A program made the position numbers and the translations under genes. Under the pieces are notes generated by a model. That model saw nothing but the letters and a program-made list of their open reading frames with translations, did not search any database and was not told the origin of the DNA. Below, one piece after another: positions 24,480-37,000 of a DNA stretch of 64,000 bases. The stretch lies in assembly GCA_004352715.1 (NCBI GenBank), contig SCFE01000089.1:1287745-1351744 (forward strand), written 5' to 3'. The stretch comes from Hofstenia miamia (taxonomy: Eukaryota; Xenacoelomorpha; Acoela). Numbering within the stretch: the first letter of the stretch is position 1; the number at the start of each line of letters is the position of its first letter.

Positions 24480-25175
24480 GACAAGTATTCAGAGTTGAAT
24501 ATGGAAATGAAAATTTCCATTCTATTCTATTTCCAAGTATAAAAATTGACATTAAATATAAATGGACATCAAATTATGGAATGGAAATATAATGGAAATT
24601 CGTGGAAACGCAAATTCAAAAAACGAAAATTATCAGCACTAAAAATTTCTAATAAACAAATTTATTTAATTATAAATAATATTTTAAAAGCAAGAACAAA
24701 ATGTATTTAAATAACCAAAATTATTCTGAAATCAATTTGTATTTCCTCCAAAGTATTAGAATCGACAGATTCAAAAAATATTCTTTCATTTGTGCAATCT
24801 TTGCATGCCAGTTGTAACAAGAGAATTCAAAATAACTTTTGTCAATGTCAAACCCTACCAACAAAATAGTAGCTCCGACGCATTAGTACAGTTCAAACAA
24901 GTCTAACTTCAATCTTTAGGAAAACTTCAACTAATACAATTACCTTTATATAGAAAATTAGTGATGCAAAAAAATTTACTGCATCAAATTTACGAAACAT
25001 ATGTCCCTTCAATTTTTTAGTTTTAATTCTTTAAGACTTCGACTTTGAACAGAACTGCAAGTGAAAAAAATTAATAAAATTCAAATTGAAATAGACTGAG
25101 GTGCGGATCTAAAGCATTCCAAAATTCTTGTTCCACAGAACCATACCCATTAGCTCTAAGAGTTATGGAAATTTA
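24480..25175 (-). repeat. dispersed ~0.7-kb repeat, copy 1
   Basis: Read on the minus strand this stretch shares ordered blocks with 38635-39480. They are TCCATAACTC..AGAGCTA, TTTTGGAATGCTTT, GCATCACTAATTTTC, GAATTCTCTTGTTAC, ATGCAAAG, CTTTGGAGGAAAT, AATTTTGGTTA, TTTTTGTTCTTGCT and an ATTTCC-rich end. There is no reading frame, so it is a non-autonomous interspersed repeat of unknown class. Confidence 0.65.
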
Positions 25176-25352
25176 TTAATTTTGTGTACATGTACATTTG
25201 CATTCATCTATATAACATACCACTATACAATTTATATGATATTGCTTTATAATTTAGCATGTAATCAATACGAGAAATAAGACATTAATATCTTTCGCTC
25301 ACAGTTCAAGATTTGTATTTACTCATAAAATACAAATATATGAAAATTGATA

Positions 25353-27575
25353 ATGCGAATAGTAACTCAGTTAGTGTTGCTCCTTGGATTTCCTATTCTC
25401 TACCTTCCTCTAATATGGTCAACAAGTGGCAAAGTATGTTTCATTATTTGATATGAATAAATTACTAAATTACTAAACATATTCTATCAAAGATTGATTA
25501 GAGGATATATTTATCTTATGATTCTTGATATTACCCAATTTCTCCCAATTTGCTAATCTGTATTTAATAAACTTTGAATGTCTACATACTGCATCGAGTT
25601 AGTGAAAAAAATTTCTATGAATTATGGCCCTGAAAAAATATTACCGAACAGAAATGAACGTTCTAATATACTCACTTTTCTTTCTTTATTGTGAATAATT
25701 ATTCCTTAATTGAAGCTTACACAAACTGTACACATTTGGAAAATTTGATTATTATTTGGCAAATTTCAATAATCAAAAATATAAATATTATTCAAAGTTC
25801 TGATAATTTTCAAACTTTCAAACCGAATTTATTAGTGTATACATTATTTGTTTGTAAGGTTCTGCCAAATTTGTAACACACTTATGTTAATACATAATTT
25901 GTTCTGCAAAATGATATTTATACTGACTCATCCATTAAGTAGTGGCCTGTATTATGTATGACAACAATGTAAAAACTGCCTAATTTGAAATTTTTTGAAA
26001 TATTTCCTTGATGAAATACAATTATTAATTGGAAATAATTCACCAAATTACTTTAAATGTCTGCCTATTTAGGAAGGAAAATGTGGATATTGTGTGGCAA
26101 TAATGGCATCATTTTGGTGTTTAGAATTACTACCAGTGTCTGTAACATCACTCATTCCTTTAATAATGTATCCGCTTTTTGACATATTACCGGCAAAAGA
26201 AGTTTCAAGTACCTACATCGGGGACGTCAGTATTTTAGTGATGGGTGGATTAATGTTTGCGTTGGCAATGGAAAGGACGATGCTACATAAACGAATAGCC
26301 CTTGCAACACTTAACTCTATAGGAACAAACGTAAGGCGACTGCTACTTGGTTTTATGATAGTCGCTTGTTTCTTATCAATGTGGTTAATGAATACAGCGA
26401 CAATGGCATTGATGATGACAATTGCAAAAGCGATTATTGATCAATTAAGGGAAAAGTCAGAATCGAGCAAATTTGAAATGGAAGAAGAAGTCGAAGACTC
26501 TTCCAAGGCAATAAGATCATTAGAAAAGTGCTTAGCCATAGGCTTAGGTTTTGCATGCAATGTAGGAGGAACGTGTACACCTACCGGCACTGGCCCCAAT
26601 GGTGTGTTTATAACAATTTTGGAGTCAAACTTTGGCAATAAAACAGGTTTGAACTTTTCAACGTTTTTCATTTATGCTGCACCAGGTGCATTAATCTGTT
26701 TAATCTATCTTTGGCTTTTGTTATTGGTTATGTATTTTCCGCCATGGAATAATCTCATTTCACCACAACAGAGTCGTATAATATCAGGTGTCATTAGACA
26801 GGAATATAAAAAGTTGCAAAGCTTTACATTTAAGGAGTCAGCTGTATTAGTTTTGTTTATTTTACTTATTATTTTATGGTTTACGCGGGATCCCGGATTC
26901 ATGCCTGGTTATTCCAGTTTCTTTGCAAATACTAAAAGTATTACTGATGCTTCAATAGTAATACTGATAGTAATAATATTATTTTGGATACCAAATGTAG
27001 ACAAATTTACTTTGGAAGGAGAGCAAGGTAAAGTTGATACAATTCTAAACTGGAGCATTGTCTCACAGAAGCTTCAGTGGGGTCTTCTTCTGATAATTGG
27101 TGGAGGGCTAGCAATGGTAGCAGGCATCAAGGAATCTAAGCTAGATGTTTTGATAATATCTAAATTGAGCGATATTGATGTACTACCAAGACCAATTATG
27201 ATATTTGCAATGATTACTGTGGTTGGGTTTTTAACAGAGTTCATTAGCAACACGGCAACCGCTATTTTGGTTGAAGGTCTGCTAGCTCCACTCTCCCTAA
27301 AATTACACGTTAATCCGCTATTTCTAATGTTTCCTACTGTAATTGCATGCAGTTTTGCATTTTGCATGCCAATAGCTACTCCATCAAATGCAATAGCGTT
27401 TTCCCAGGGAAATCTAAAAATAAAGCATATGATGAAAACTGGCATTTTTGCAAACTTAGGATGTTTTCTTGTAGCAGCCATAATGGCGAATACTTGGGGC
27501 AATGTTGTTTTTAATATGGATGAATTTCCCTCATGGGCGTCAGACAAACTTTTAAATTTTACTGAATTTCCATAA
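25353..27575 (+). CDS. SLC13-type sodium/dicarboxylate-sulfate cotransporter
   Basis: Two coding exons: 25353-25433 (27 codons, donor GTATGT) and 26073-27575 (acceptor TTTAG), phase 0, giving 527 residues. SLC13/DASS carriers import di- and tricarboxylates or sulfate with Na+ across the plasma membrane. Exon 1 supplies the first membrane helix. Exon 2 opens with the second (..MASFWCLELLPVSVTSLIPL). Family landmarks by residue: MNTATMAL at 133-140, NVGGTCTPTGTGPNGV at about 190-205, LLLIIGGGLA, EFISNTATA (second SNT motif, 419-421), MPIATPSNAIAF at 459-470 and a C-terminal NFT glycosylation sequon at about 522. The first SNT motif reads MNT, losing its serine. A hydrophilic Glu/Ser loop at about 154-173 separates the two halves. 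AATAAA at 27682-27687 could be the polyadenylation signal. The frame is intact. Substrate cannot be told from sequence. Confidence 0.9.
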
Positions 27576-29279
27576 TGCCTTGACATCTAATACTTCTGCA
27601 TCAGCTCTTATTATGAAATCATCTTAGTTTTTCTTCTTACTTTTTGTGAATCATAATTTCTTTGTTCAATTTTGTAGTCTTAATAAACACCGAATTAGAA
27701 ATTGCTATTTTAGTTTTTATCTAAATAATTTAATAATATTACGTTATGATGCTGTTATTAAGACCTTACTAATGTTTTCAAATAATATCAAAATTTCACT
27801 CTCAGTGCCAGGAGATAATAAGTTCAATTAAAAAAATAACTGCACTTTGAAACTATGATAATAAATAATTGATTTCATTCCTGCTAACTTCTAATGTTAT
27901 AATTTTACTGTATATAATTGCAATCGTGTTTGATATGTGCATATAAATACACTCATGTATATGCACATTTCACACATACATATATTATTGAAGGAAAATT
28001 CGTTTTGTTTTCAAGATATTGACATTTATTTTTGATTTGCTGATTAAATCTAGGTACTTGATGTGTGCCATTTAATTGCAGCACTCCGAGACTCTATATG
28101 ACTAGAAAAATAAGAAGCAAGCGTTTTATGTTTACTTCATTAATGTCCATATGTCTTTGTATGATCCTTATAAAGTTGTTTTGGTTTACCAGATTCCCAA
28201 AATTCATTACGTAAATTCCTATGAATTTAATCGTAGAAGTATAAAATCATTTGTAGAATGCTGGTATTGTGATAGTGGTACCTGCCATACTGAGCCAGCA
28301 TTCCATCTTTTAAATTTTAAATAAACAACAGATGAAATCTCTGTACTTCTATCTAATAAGAAAACTTGAAAATGTTCGTTCCATGAGTTAAAAAATAGAT
28401 ATCCAGAATCTGGAATATATCTGGGTCTGAAAATGCAATCCATGGATCTCGAGGATATTTCTTGAATGCAAAATTTAGTTCAATTATAGGGGCTACTAGA
28501 CTACTTAAAGAAAATTGCTGCTGAATTAGGTGCCGTAGATATCAGTATTGGCAATAATACCGACGAAACTATTTTTGTATATGAAGATATGTTGTAAATC
28601 TCTAAAGTTATCAATTTTACTTATTCTTAGTGATCATAAGAGTTCAGGTTGGATATTGGTTTGCAATTTATCTAAAAAACTATATGTAGGGGTTAACACA
28701 CCCACTGCTAATAAACTGTAGTAAAAATTAATTAAGGTAATTTTCATAAAATAGATTCATTTCAGAATTTTAAAATAGTGCTTGTCCCTCTAGATCATTA
28801 GCGAGTTTACACTCTTAAAAAATATTTGCAAAGCTTGTAAAATACCACTCTCAAGTCCTCAAGTGCTGATAAAAGTGACCCAAACATCTCTATAATCAGC
28901 TTTTCAAATTGAAACACTCTTAAGTGTTGTTTGATCAAGCTCTCAATATGGAATAATCTCGGCAAAGAAAGAAGAATGTATCACATTAATGTAAAGTCCA
29001 ACTATCCAACCAAAGACAACTGTTCTTAATAAGAAAATTAGAGCACCTATAAAAGATGACATGTCAGAGGAGAAACAGAGAGAGATTCGAGGTAAGCAGT
29101 AGGCTATGCCAGCCTAGGTTTTGCTTAAGTTTAGGCAGAAGTAAACTCATTATTTTATTAAATATGTGTTTTATATTTATGCTTTGTTTGAATCTAAACT
29201 TTAACTTAAATTGAGTTGTTTTAATCTAATATTAATAATTAGTCAGAGATTCTAAGGTAGAAGTTTAAATTCTAACAAA
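27576..29279. other. 3' flank and intergenic DNA
   Basis: Putative 3' UTR of the SLC13 gene with AATAAA at 27682, then AT-rich DNA without recognisable content. Confidence 0.6.
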
Positions 29280-30530
29280 TAGTAGCTGTTGTGTTCTTAG
29301 ATTAAGCTAAGGCTTTTAATAGCATGTATATGTCATGCTTGTTGGTAAATAAATTAAAAAATATGGTTTCAGCACTGATGCAGTTAATTTAATCGCGAGC
29401 TTTTTAAAAGATAGAATGCAGTCAGTTAAACTCGATAATTTTCTATCGTCCAATGCTAGCACAAACAGAGGGGTACCACAAGTCTCAATACGTTTTCCTG
29501 TCTTGTTCAACGTGTAAGATAATGATATTGCAGATTGTTTAGAGTGCTCCAGCATTATTCAGTATGCTGATGATACATGAATTTATGTATCTGATGAATG
29601 TAAAAAAGCCGCTGTTTCAAAAATTACCAAGGATATTTGTAAGATAAAATCATGGTTTAATAAAAACGAACTAAAGCTTAATTTAAAAAAAAACGAAGTT
29701 CATCATACTGCATGCATCGATGGACAACAAAGACTTTAAAAAGATCACAGTCTCAGTAGACAAAAAAACGATAACTAACGCTAAATCACTGCCCTACTTA
29801 GGTGTCTGTTTTAAATACAACTTAAATTTTCCAAATTTTCTCAATGCCAAAATTCGTAGTTTAGTTACTAAAGACCAGAGTTGTAGTTCTTGTTAATTGC
29901 ATTCCAAAAGAGTTCCTAATTAAGTATGTTCGCTCACACATTTATGGTACAATTAGTTATGGTTCATCTCACTGTTGGACTACATTTGACTAAATGGAGT
30001 AAATTAGACAAAATCTCTAACTGCATTATTGAAACAGTTGCTAGAGTTCCAAGATTCACTCATGTGAGTAAATATTATCAGTCATATATAATAATGCGGT
30101 CTTACACATAGATTTAATACTTAGACATTAGTATACTTTTTCACCGTTTTAATGGGCAAATGCACTATTCTAAACCTAGGTCATGTGCAAAGTTCATTAA
30201 ATTACAATAATCAAAAAGCAATCTATACAAAAAGTACAAAAAGAATGCTAATAGAAGACAGTTGCTGCAAAAACTCCTTTCTCATCATGGCATCTAACAT
30301 CTTTAATAATCTTCCATATAATCAACGCATATCCCATTTTTGTAAATTTGTTCTAAAAAACTATTTTCTGCATGATTTAACAACAAGAAAGGAGTACTCT
30401 CAAAACTTCCATGTCGATAAATTTTTAAATAAGAAGCTATGCTGATCATTCTCTGAATAGGTGTTTAATTATTTTGAAGTTTATAGAATTGCAATACATT
30501 GCTTTACTCGTTGTAGTAGTATTTGAATAG
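29280..30530 (+). pseudogene. LINE reverse transcriptase fossil (CR1/L2-like)
   Basis: Forward frames carry ordered RT blocks. LD(stop)AKAFNSM near 29300 is motif A. NRGVPQVSIRFPVLFNV near 29470-29515 is next. IIQYADDT near 29555-29577 is the catalytic box, unmutated. A KIKSWFNKNELKLNLKK block lies near 29645-29695 and TNAKSLPYLGVCF near 29775-29810. Further 3' come FNNLPYNQRISHFCKFVLKNYF near 30300-30365 and the tail. Multiple stops and frame changes make it non-functional. It is divergent from the 8.5-kb LINE. Exact ends cannot be fixed. Confidence 0.75.
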
Positions 30531-30572
30531 ATCTATCTACTCATCAACTCACGGATCTAATATTAACTGCAC

Positions 30573-31866
30573 AAATCGTTGGTTGCAAAAAAAAGGGCCG
30601 AACACCTATTTTTTCAAGCTTTGTGGAAACGTATTGAGACGTTTTAGAGGAAAGCTATAAAAATAAAAGACAACGAGAATTTTGTGAACTTTAAAATGGT
30701 CAAACAAAAAAGTTAATTAATTAAACTGGTACTTCGTAATTATTTGAAAACACTTACCAAACAAATTGTTTTGCTTTGCAAAGTTTCTACTTGATTTCTT
30801 CGGAATGGAAACGTTGGAACAGCTTGAAAACGCCTTTGCGACATCGCAAATTTCTCGATCAACTTATTATCGAAAGCTGAAAAGCATTCGACAAGGAGAA
30901 TCTCTCAAAAGAAGAAAAGGAAGTGGACGCCCTCGAAAAATTATTGGAAAATTCATTCAGAAAACAGTCGCAATTGCTCTCAAAAATCCCTATATTTCTG
31001 GGAAAAAAATTGCAAACCGACTTCAAACTGAAGCCGACATCTCTGTGCATGAAACCACAGTTCAGAGAACACTGAAAAAAAGTGGAGTTACAAAAATTGC
31101 AGAAAAAATCGACTTCTGATTACAAAAGAACATCAAGAAAAAAGATTAAATTTCGTGAAAGATTGGAAAGACTACACTTTTGAAGATGTTTGGATAACTG
31201 ATGAGTGCGTATTTCAACTACACAGAAACAAAGTACAAGTGTGGTCGTCAAAGAAATGTCCAAGACCAACAAAAGCGGTTCCAAAGTTCGACCAAAAAAT
31301 TATGGTTTGGGGAGCACTTTCCTATCGTGGGTTTTATTTGAAAATTTTAGACGGAAAAGCCACAATCGACAGTCAAAGATATTGCCAAATTATAGCTGAA
31401 TTTATGCCTTATGCTGATGCTTTATATGATGATGGATGGATACTCCAACAGGACGGAGCAACCCCGCACACGTCAGCAAAGACAAAAAATTGGTTTTCTG
31501 AAAATAATATCCAGTTTTTGCAATGGCCACCAAGTTCTGCTGATCTTTCTCCAATCGAAAACGTGTGGCAGATATTGAAAAATGACGTTGAGAAGAAAAA
31601 TCCGAAAAATATATCCGATTTAAAAGAAAAAATCCAAGAAAGTCAACACATTTTGACATCTGAAATGAAGTCCAATTTAATGAAATCAGTTTCAGTTCGT
31701 TTGAATGAAGTTATTTCTACAGGAGGAAAACAAATTAGACTTTGATGATTTTTACTTATAGTCCTTTAATGTATCTTTAAAATCTTACCTTTCTTGAGTT
31801 GTTACGTTCAGTAGTTCAAAAGTAATATGCCTTTTCTCTAGTCTCATTTTTTGCAGCTAACTATAC
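30573..31866 (+). mobile_element. Tc1-like transposon (DD34E) with imperfect TIRs
   Basis: About 1.3 kb. The left end around 30573-30594 (...GTTGGTTGCAAAAAAAA) and the right end around 31845-31866 (TTTTTTGCAGCTAACTATAC) are imperfect inverted repeats. Similarity continues inward (GAACACCTATTTTTTCAA against the right-end GAAAAGGCATATTACTTTTGAA). Size, ends and transposase are all typical of the Tc1 family. Confidence 0.72.
30766..31745 (+). pseudogene. Tc1-like transposase with one frameshift
   Basis: Cut-and-paste transposase in two frames. The first, 30766-31119, holds the paired helix-turn-helix DNA-binding domain, with a GRPRK AT-hook-like link near residue 44 and the SVHETTVQRTLKKSG helix. 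A -1 shift near 31085-31110, close to an A6 run, leads into the second frame, about 31113-31745. That frame has the complete catalytic triad: ITDEC, LQQDGATPH and DLSPIENVW, with exactly 34 residues between the second Asp and the Glu (DD34E). One base change would restore a reading frame of about 325 residues, so this copy has decayed only recently. Confidence 0.85.
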
Positions 31867-33573
31867 TTGTCTAGTACAATCTACAAAATTTTCAATTTTT
31901 TTACTCGAAGATGTCACATATCTCAAAATCGTGATATGTTAGACAAAAAATTACAGATTTGCAATCTGTTAACACGAGTTACTCTAAATCAGTATTCAAA
32001 GTCAAAACCACAAATTTTGTAAATTTATCTTTTGAAAAAAATACCCAACCTTGAACTGATCCCAAATTTCTTGCTAAGGAATCAAATTTTGCCATCAGTG
32101 TACGATTTGGGACAAAATGCAAGAACTTACACTTTGTATGCCATGTGAAGAATTCTTTCATGGCTCAAATACCCAAAATGATATCAACAAACACTTGTAA
32201 GTAGGATTGAAGAATATTTAGGCTCATAAATAGGAATTACTTTGCATACTATGTTTAGTTTACCTATGTCGCAAGAAAACTTAATTGTGGTAATCAATGA
32301 CTTCATAAATTTTTAAAATTAACTATTTTGATGTCACTTAATTCTATCTCCAGCTAAGCATCTTCTCTCTACCAAAGTATGGGATGTCTTTTTGTCATAT
32401 GATTTATGTCAATTAACTAGAAGTTGAGTAAGCAATAAGGTAACGGAGTCTTCCAAAATTTATAATATTGTTATTTGCAAATTTTTGACAAAATCTTATA
32501 TAATTTAATAGAAAAAATAAACATTAAAACATTAAGAGCACACTTCCATTGCTCTGTGTAAAGCCACCAGTAATAACAAATATCAACTATGAAACAATTT
32601 TATCAATTTGCATTTCATAAAATAATTTTCAAATTTCTCCAATTCAAGACAAATTTTTGTGTGAAATTCTAGCTAACACTTTTTCCGAAACAATGACTAG
32701 CAAATACTTTGTTTATTATTTGCTGATTTCACTAAGATTACGAGAATGATGCTACTTGCTAGGTCGGTAAGCCAATTTACTAAATCTTTCGAAGAAATAC
32801 TTAAAGCATGAGTTTTCATTACTAATCAATAAAGTGAAAATTGAAATCAAGCATGCGACTGTTTTCATATTTTTAATGGCATAACAGCACACAAAACTTG
32901 CAATATTGTGCAAATGAACTAACATTTCTAAAAAGACTCAAGATGTAATTTAAACGTAGAAGAACTTCTGGTATTCAAGTCTATTAATTATTTCAAACAC
33001 TATCGAATCCCGGAAATTATGGAAAAATAAATGTCTAAGTTTACTAATTACATTGCAAAAAACATCGGCTTAAATTTGTGGCGAAAGTGTGTGAATCCTA
33101 GGAAGAGAAATTGTATTGAAGTTGAGAATATGAATGCACTAATGGTGACGTGGAATCGAAAGAAGACAAAACTCGGCCACAATCTTAATCTTGAATGAGT
33201 CTCTCAAATTACGCTCACTTACCCCAATAATCTAGATCTGGAGACACTCATGATGTCCAAGTACAAATGAATATTTATTCTAAGTATTAATTGGAATTCC
33301 AAATTTTTTAAAAATGTTATTTTTGAAAGCCAAATGTTCTTCCTTCAAAATATTGCATGAATCCTTAGCAATAAAATAATGGAAAGCAAAGAATATTGGA
33401 AAAGCAATAAATTGTTTCTGAATTTCATAGAAAATGTTTACCATACGGTATTCTAGCAAAATATTTTGTATTACACGCAAATTGAATTTTTCACTAATAT
33501 TGCACAGCATTGAACTTTGTTTCATTTCTTAGTTAAGCATTAATGTACAAATTTCCATTGTGTTGCGTACAGC
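31867..33573. other. intergenic, downstream of the SLC16-like gene
   Basis: AT-rich. On the minus strand it is the 3' flank of the SLC16-like gene. A candidate AATAAA (plus-strand TTTATT at 33274-33279) lies about 300 bp beyond the stop codon. Nothing else is recognised. Confidence 0.5.
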
Positions 33574-33756
33574 TCAAGATTTATTTGTTGAACTTTCAAT
33601 ACAATCTGTACATGAGCACTCTTCTGGAACTTCACTAAAACCACTTGTGTTTTCCAAAGTTGATACGTTTGAGCGACTGCAATTGTCAATTTCCGAATGC
33701 TCACTTTCAGGCACCCGAGACAAAAACCCATTTTCTTCCTGAAAATGTCTAAGTTC
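33574..33756 (-). CDS. SLC16-like gene, exon 8 (C-terminal tail, stop TGA)
   Basis: Acceptor TTTTTAG, phase 0, 60 codons plus TGA. It encodes a cytosolic tail rich in Glu, Ser and Thr (ELRHFQEENGFLS... to ...ESSTNKS). Found by following the exon 7 donor. There is no homology, but phase and codon content support it. Confidence 0.68.
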   Translation of the reverse strand, partial: ELRHFQEENGFLSRVPESEHSEIDNCSRSNVSTLENTSGFSEVPEECSCTDCIESSTNKS

Positions 33757-34028
33757 CTAAAAATAAAAATATTAGCAATTATCATGAATCTGCTACGGAA
33801 TAAAAGTGTTGAATGATTAGTAATTACACATGGATTTATGTTCAATAAATTTTATCATTTTACTGAATTTTTGAAGAGTTTTCTACATCTAGTGTAATAT
33901 CCAAATCTATTAGAAAGGATTAACATGTAGATCTCACACTAGAGACATTTTGGAGATCATAATGTTTAAATATTTGATGCAAGATCAATAACATTAAGGT
34001 AAAGTTCATATTATATAGCTTATGTCCA

Positions 34029-34079
<51 letters not shown>

Positions 34080-37000
34080 GCCTTATAAGTATCTATGCTT
34101 AGAAGTATCATGTAGTGTCATTTTTTAATTCTTTCCTACCACCTATTGGTATGAAGAAAACATGTTTTTTAGCAAACCTAAATATTTTCGGTTTACATAT
34201 TGTAAATAATGCAAACACACATTTTTTTAAATAAATGTGAGTGAAAAAATTTGGGGCTAAATTGTTACTTCCTTACTCATCAACAAACTACGTAGAGCCG
34301 CATATCTTTAGATGTGATCCCACTATAGACTTTGATCAACAGATTTTAGTCATTTAGTCTAAAATACAATTATTTTTATTGACATTGGCGATATTTTATC
34401 ATCTGCTTTTCTTCAGAAAAAACCGGATTTGAAATTTTGGTTCACATCATCGATTTTTATCTATCTGATGCAATTCGAATCACGATTAGTATTTTCTTGA
34501 AACCTGGGTTGTCACAAAAATTTGATTATTGGAACTGATGAATATTCAAATGCGATTTCTTACAAAACTTCATGTGATCTATTAAGATTTTTCACTCAAA
34601 TACGCCATATCTCGGTAACTTTGGCCTACTTAAGTTGATTTCATTACGGTCATCTAGACCCATTTTATGATTCAAGTTAAGAAATTGAATATTTGGCATT
34701 CCTACATAAAATTTGTGTATGTTACAAAATTCTAATAAAATCTATAGACTGAAATTGAAAAATTAAAATGCATTTACTGGATTTGCGTAAATCTGCATGC
34801 CCTGTTGCCCATTAAGAAAATATTTTTAAAATTTCGACCAATATCTTGGTACAAGGCCAGTCCAGCCCAACCCTAACTGGATTATGCCGATCTCTAGCTC
34901 CACAAATAAAAAGCAGCTTAATACTCCCGAATGCTGTTTGAAAATCTAATGCATAATGCATTAATGCCACATGATCATACTTAGGCCTATGCACATATTT
35001 TCAACAAATAATAAGTTGAAATTGTGTGACCTCAGTCTACACTTGCTACTAGTATATAATAATATTGAAAATGATTATTCCACTACCTGCAGTTGCTGCA
35101 AAGTCATTGATGCACGACTAGGCCTTAGCTGATGGGAAGAGACCTTTTTGCTATACACATATTTATTTCCTTCATTTTTATACATTTTGAAGACATCGGA
35201 GCCTTTCTTTCTAATGAAAATATATGGCCGACTCTGTCTTTGACGAATAAACGATAGATTTGATTTCTTTTTTATTTGACGTTGACCACAAATTACTGCA
35301 AGAACTAAAGACATGGTGCTTATGCATCCGATTGTTACTGACATCTCAAAAGCCACTCTATATGATTTCCACAAGTCATAGAATAGACCTAAATGAAGTA
35401 GGGACGTGATTTTTGCAATTCATATTAATACCATTTAATATACAGAAGATCCTGAACAATCAGCGATGGTAAATAAATATAAGCTTTATTGGCTAATACT
35501 CGTCATAGGACTTTATATCAATAAACGTGTTTGTGAGCTATTTCCTATTTCCACTAATGTTAGTTTACTTAAAAAATCGATTTTTTCGCATTTTTGAACA
35601 ATTTTGTCCAATCCTGTTCAGAAATATTGAATACTTTTTACATAGACACATCAATGGGGTGGCCCTAATGATGCAATAATAAAGATATGTGCTAAAAATA
35701 TTATCATGCCTGAATTATATGCAAATAAGGGTTATTTTTCAATGAGAAATCCGATTTTTGTAAAAAATATTCAGATTATGTGCATACCTGGTGTTCAAAT
35801 AATGGAGCGTTTTATTGCCCACAAGAACAAGAACTACTCTGAAATATTTTGCTTTCTGGGGACAACCTGTGCGCGCCGTGCACAAATCAGAGAATGTCGG
35901 GACAAAGCCAGGTCGGCACTTAAGTCGAAAAAAGGAGGCAATTCTCTATATTTGTTGAAGTCATCACACATTTTAGAAAATTCCCAGTGGAAATGGGGTT
36001 AAACTTGCTTAATATTTTATATGCTCAGTCATTATCTGCTGCCTGATTTGAATTACAATGATATTATCGAACAAATTTTTAGGAGACTCAAGGATTTAGC
36101 TAAGTTCAATAAAAAAGAATACGTTTTTACTTGGAACTATGAATCAGAAGATAAATTTTAAGTAGATGAACTTGTAGTTACGAACTACTAGTTGCCTCTG
36201 ATGAGGTACAATGGAAAGAAGTACTAAACAACAAGTAAAGTAGTGTAACATTTGTAAATTTGGTTGCATTGGATGATTAATAAAAATAAAATTTTTCATT
36301 GGATTTGGCGATGTTATTGACAAGATAACTATATACATAATCAGAAATGATGGCCGAATTACAAAGACAACACCTTGCTGGAATAAAAAGAATGCATTAG
36401 AGAATGACAGTTGGATCACAGTTGGTGGAGCAAATCAGAATTAGCTAAATTGATATGGTATAACTTAACTACAATAGAAGCGCTTTAGATTAAATATATC
36501 TTACATGTATGCCTATTTAACAGTTAATCCTTCATAGTATGCGAATGATGCATTAACTACTTTGAGCTGCATATAATCATTACTAAGACTTGAAAATGTT
36601 TTTAGAGTAACGTCCACAGTTAAGTTATCTTCGTAAAAAATCACACCTGCTAAGATTGGACCCAAAAATCTACCGAATGCTTCGCATGAGAGGTTCCATG
36701 ACATAGCTGCTTGCAAACGAGTTTCTCCATAAAGTTCCCTCATTGTTTTCCACTGCATGCTTGAATAAATTGCAGAACACAGCCCTGTACCTGAAAACTA
36801 GCAGATTAATAGACTTAATGATGTAGTGGAATGAACTATTATGTAAATATTAACACCTAAACAAAATGATTGCAATGTATTGTTTAGCACCTGCATTTTC
36901 AAAGATGATGTAAAGTCAGAGATGTCACCCCAGCCCAGTCCAAGAAGCTTTGCATTAAGTAAGAAACCAGCCCGACCCATTGAAATTGACGCCATTCCAG

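Noticed and set aside
35075-35086. Stop at 35075 as the end of the SLC16-like gene
   Set aside because: CTGCAG|GTAGTG just before it is a good donor. A phase-matched acceptor at 33757 opens a 60-codon exon with coding-like composition.
35706-36002. 98-codon plus-strand frame in intron 6
   Set aside because: No recognisable domain, no splice context, opposite to the host gene. Length is possible by chance.
36190-36220. CTGATGAG followed by GAAAG, like a hammerhead ribozyme core
   Set aside because: The bases between the two motifs do not form stem II, and no flanking stems I and III could be drawn.
36513-36646. Exon 6 read-through as the only true 3' end of the SLC16-like gene
   Set aside because: The splice to exon 7 restores the conserved GxxYD turn and a twelfth membrane helix with matching phase, so the spliced form is preferred. 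The read-through is kept only as a possible alternative.
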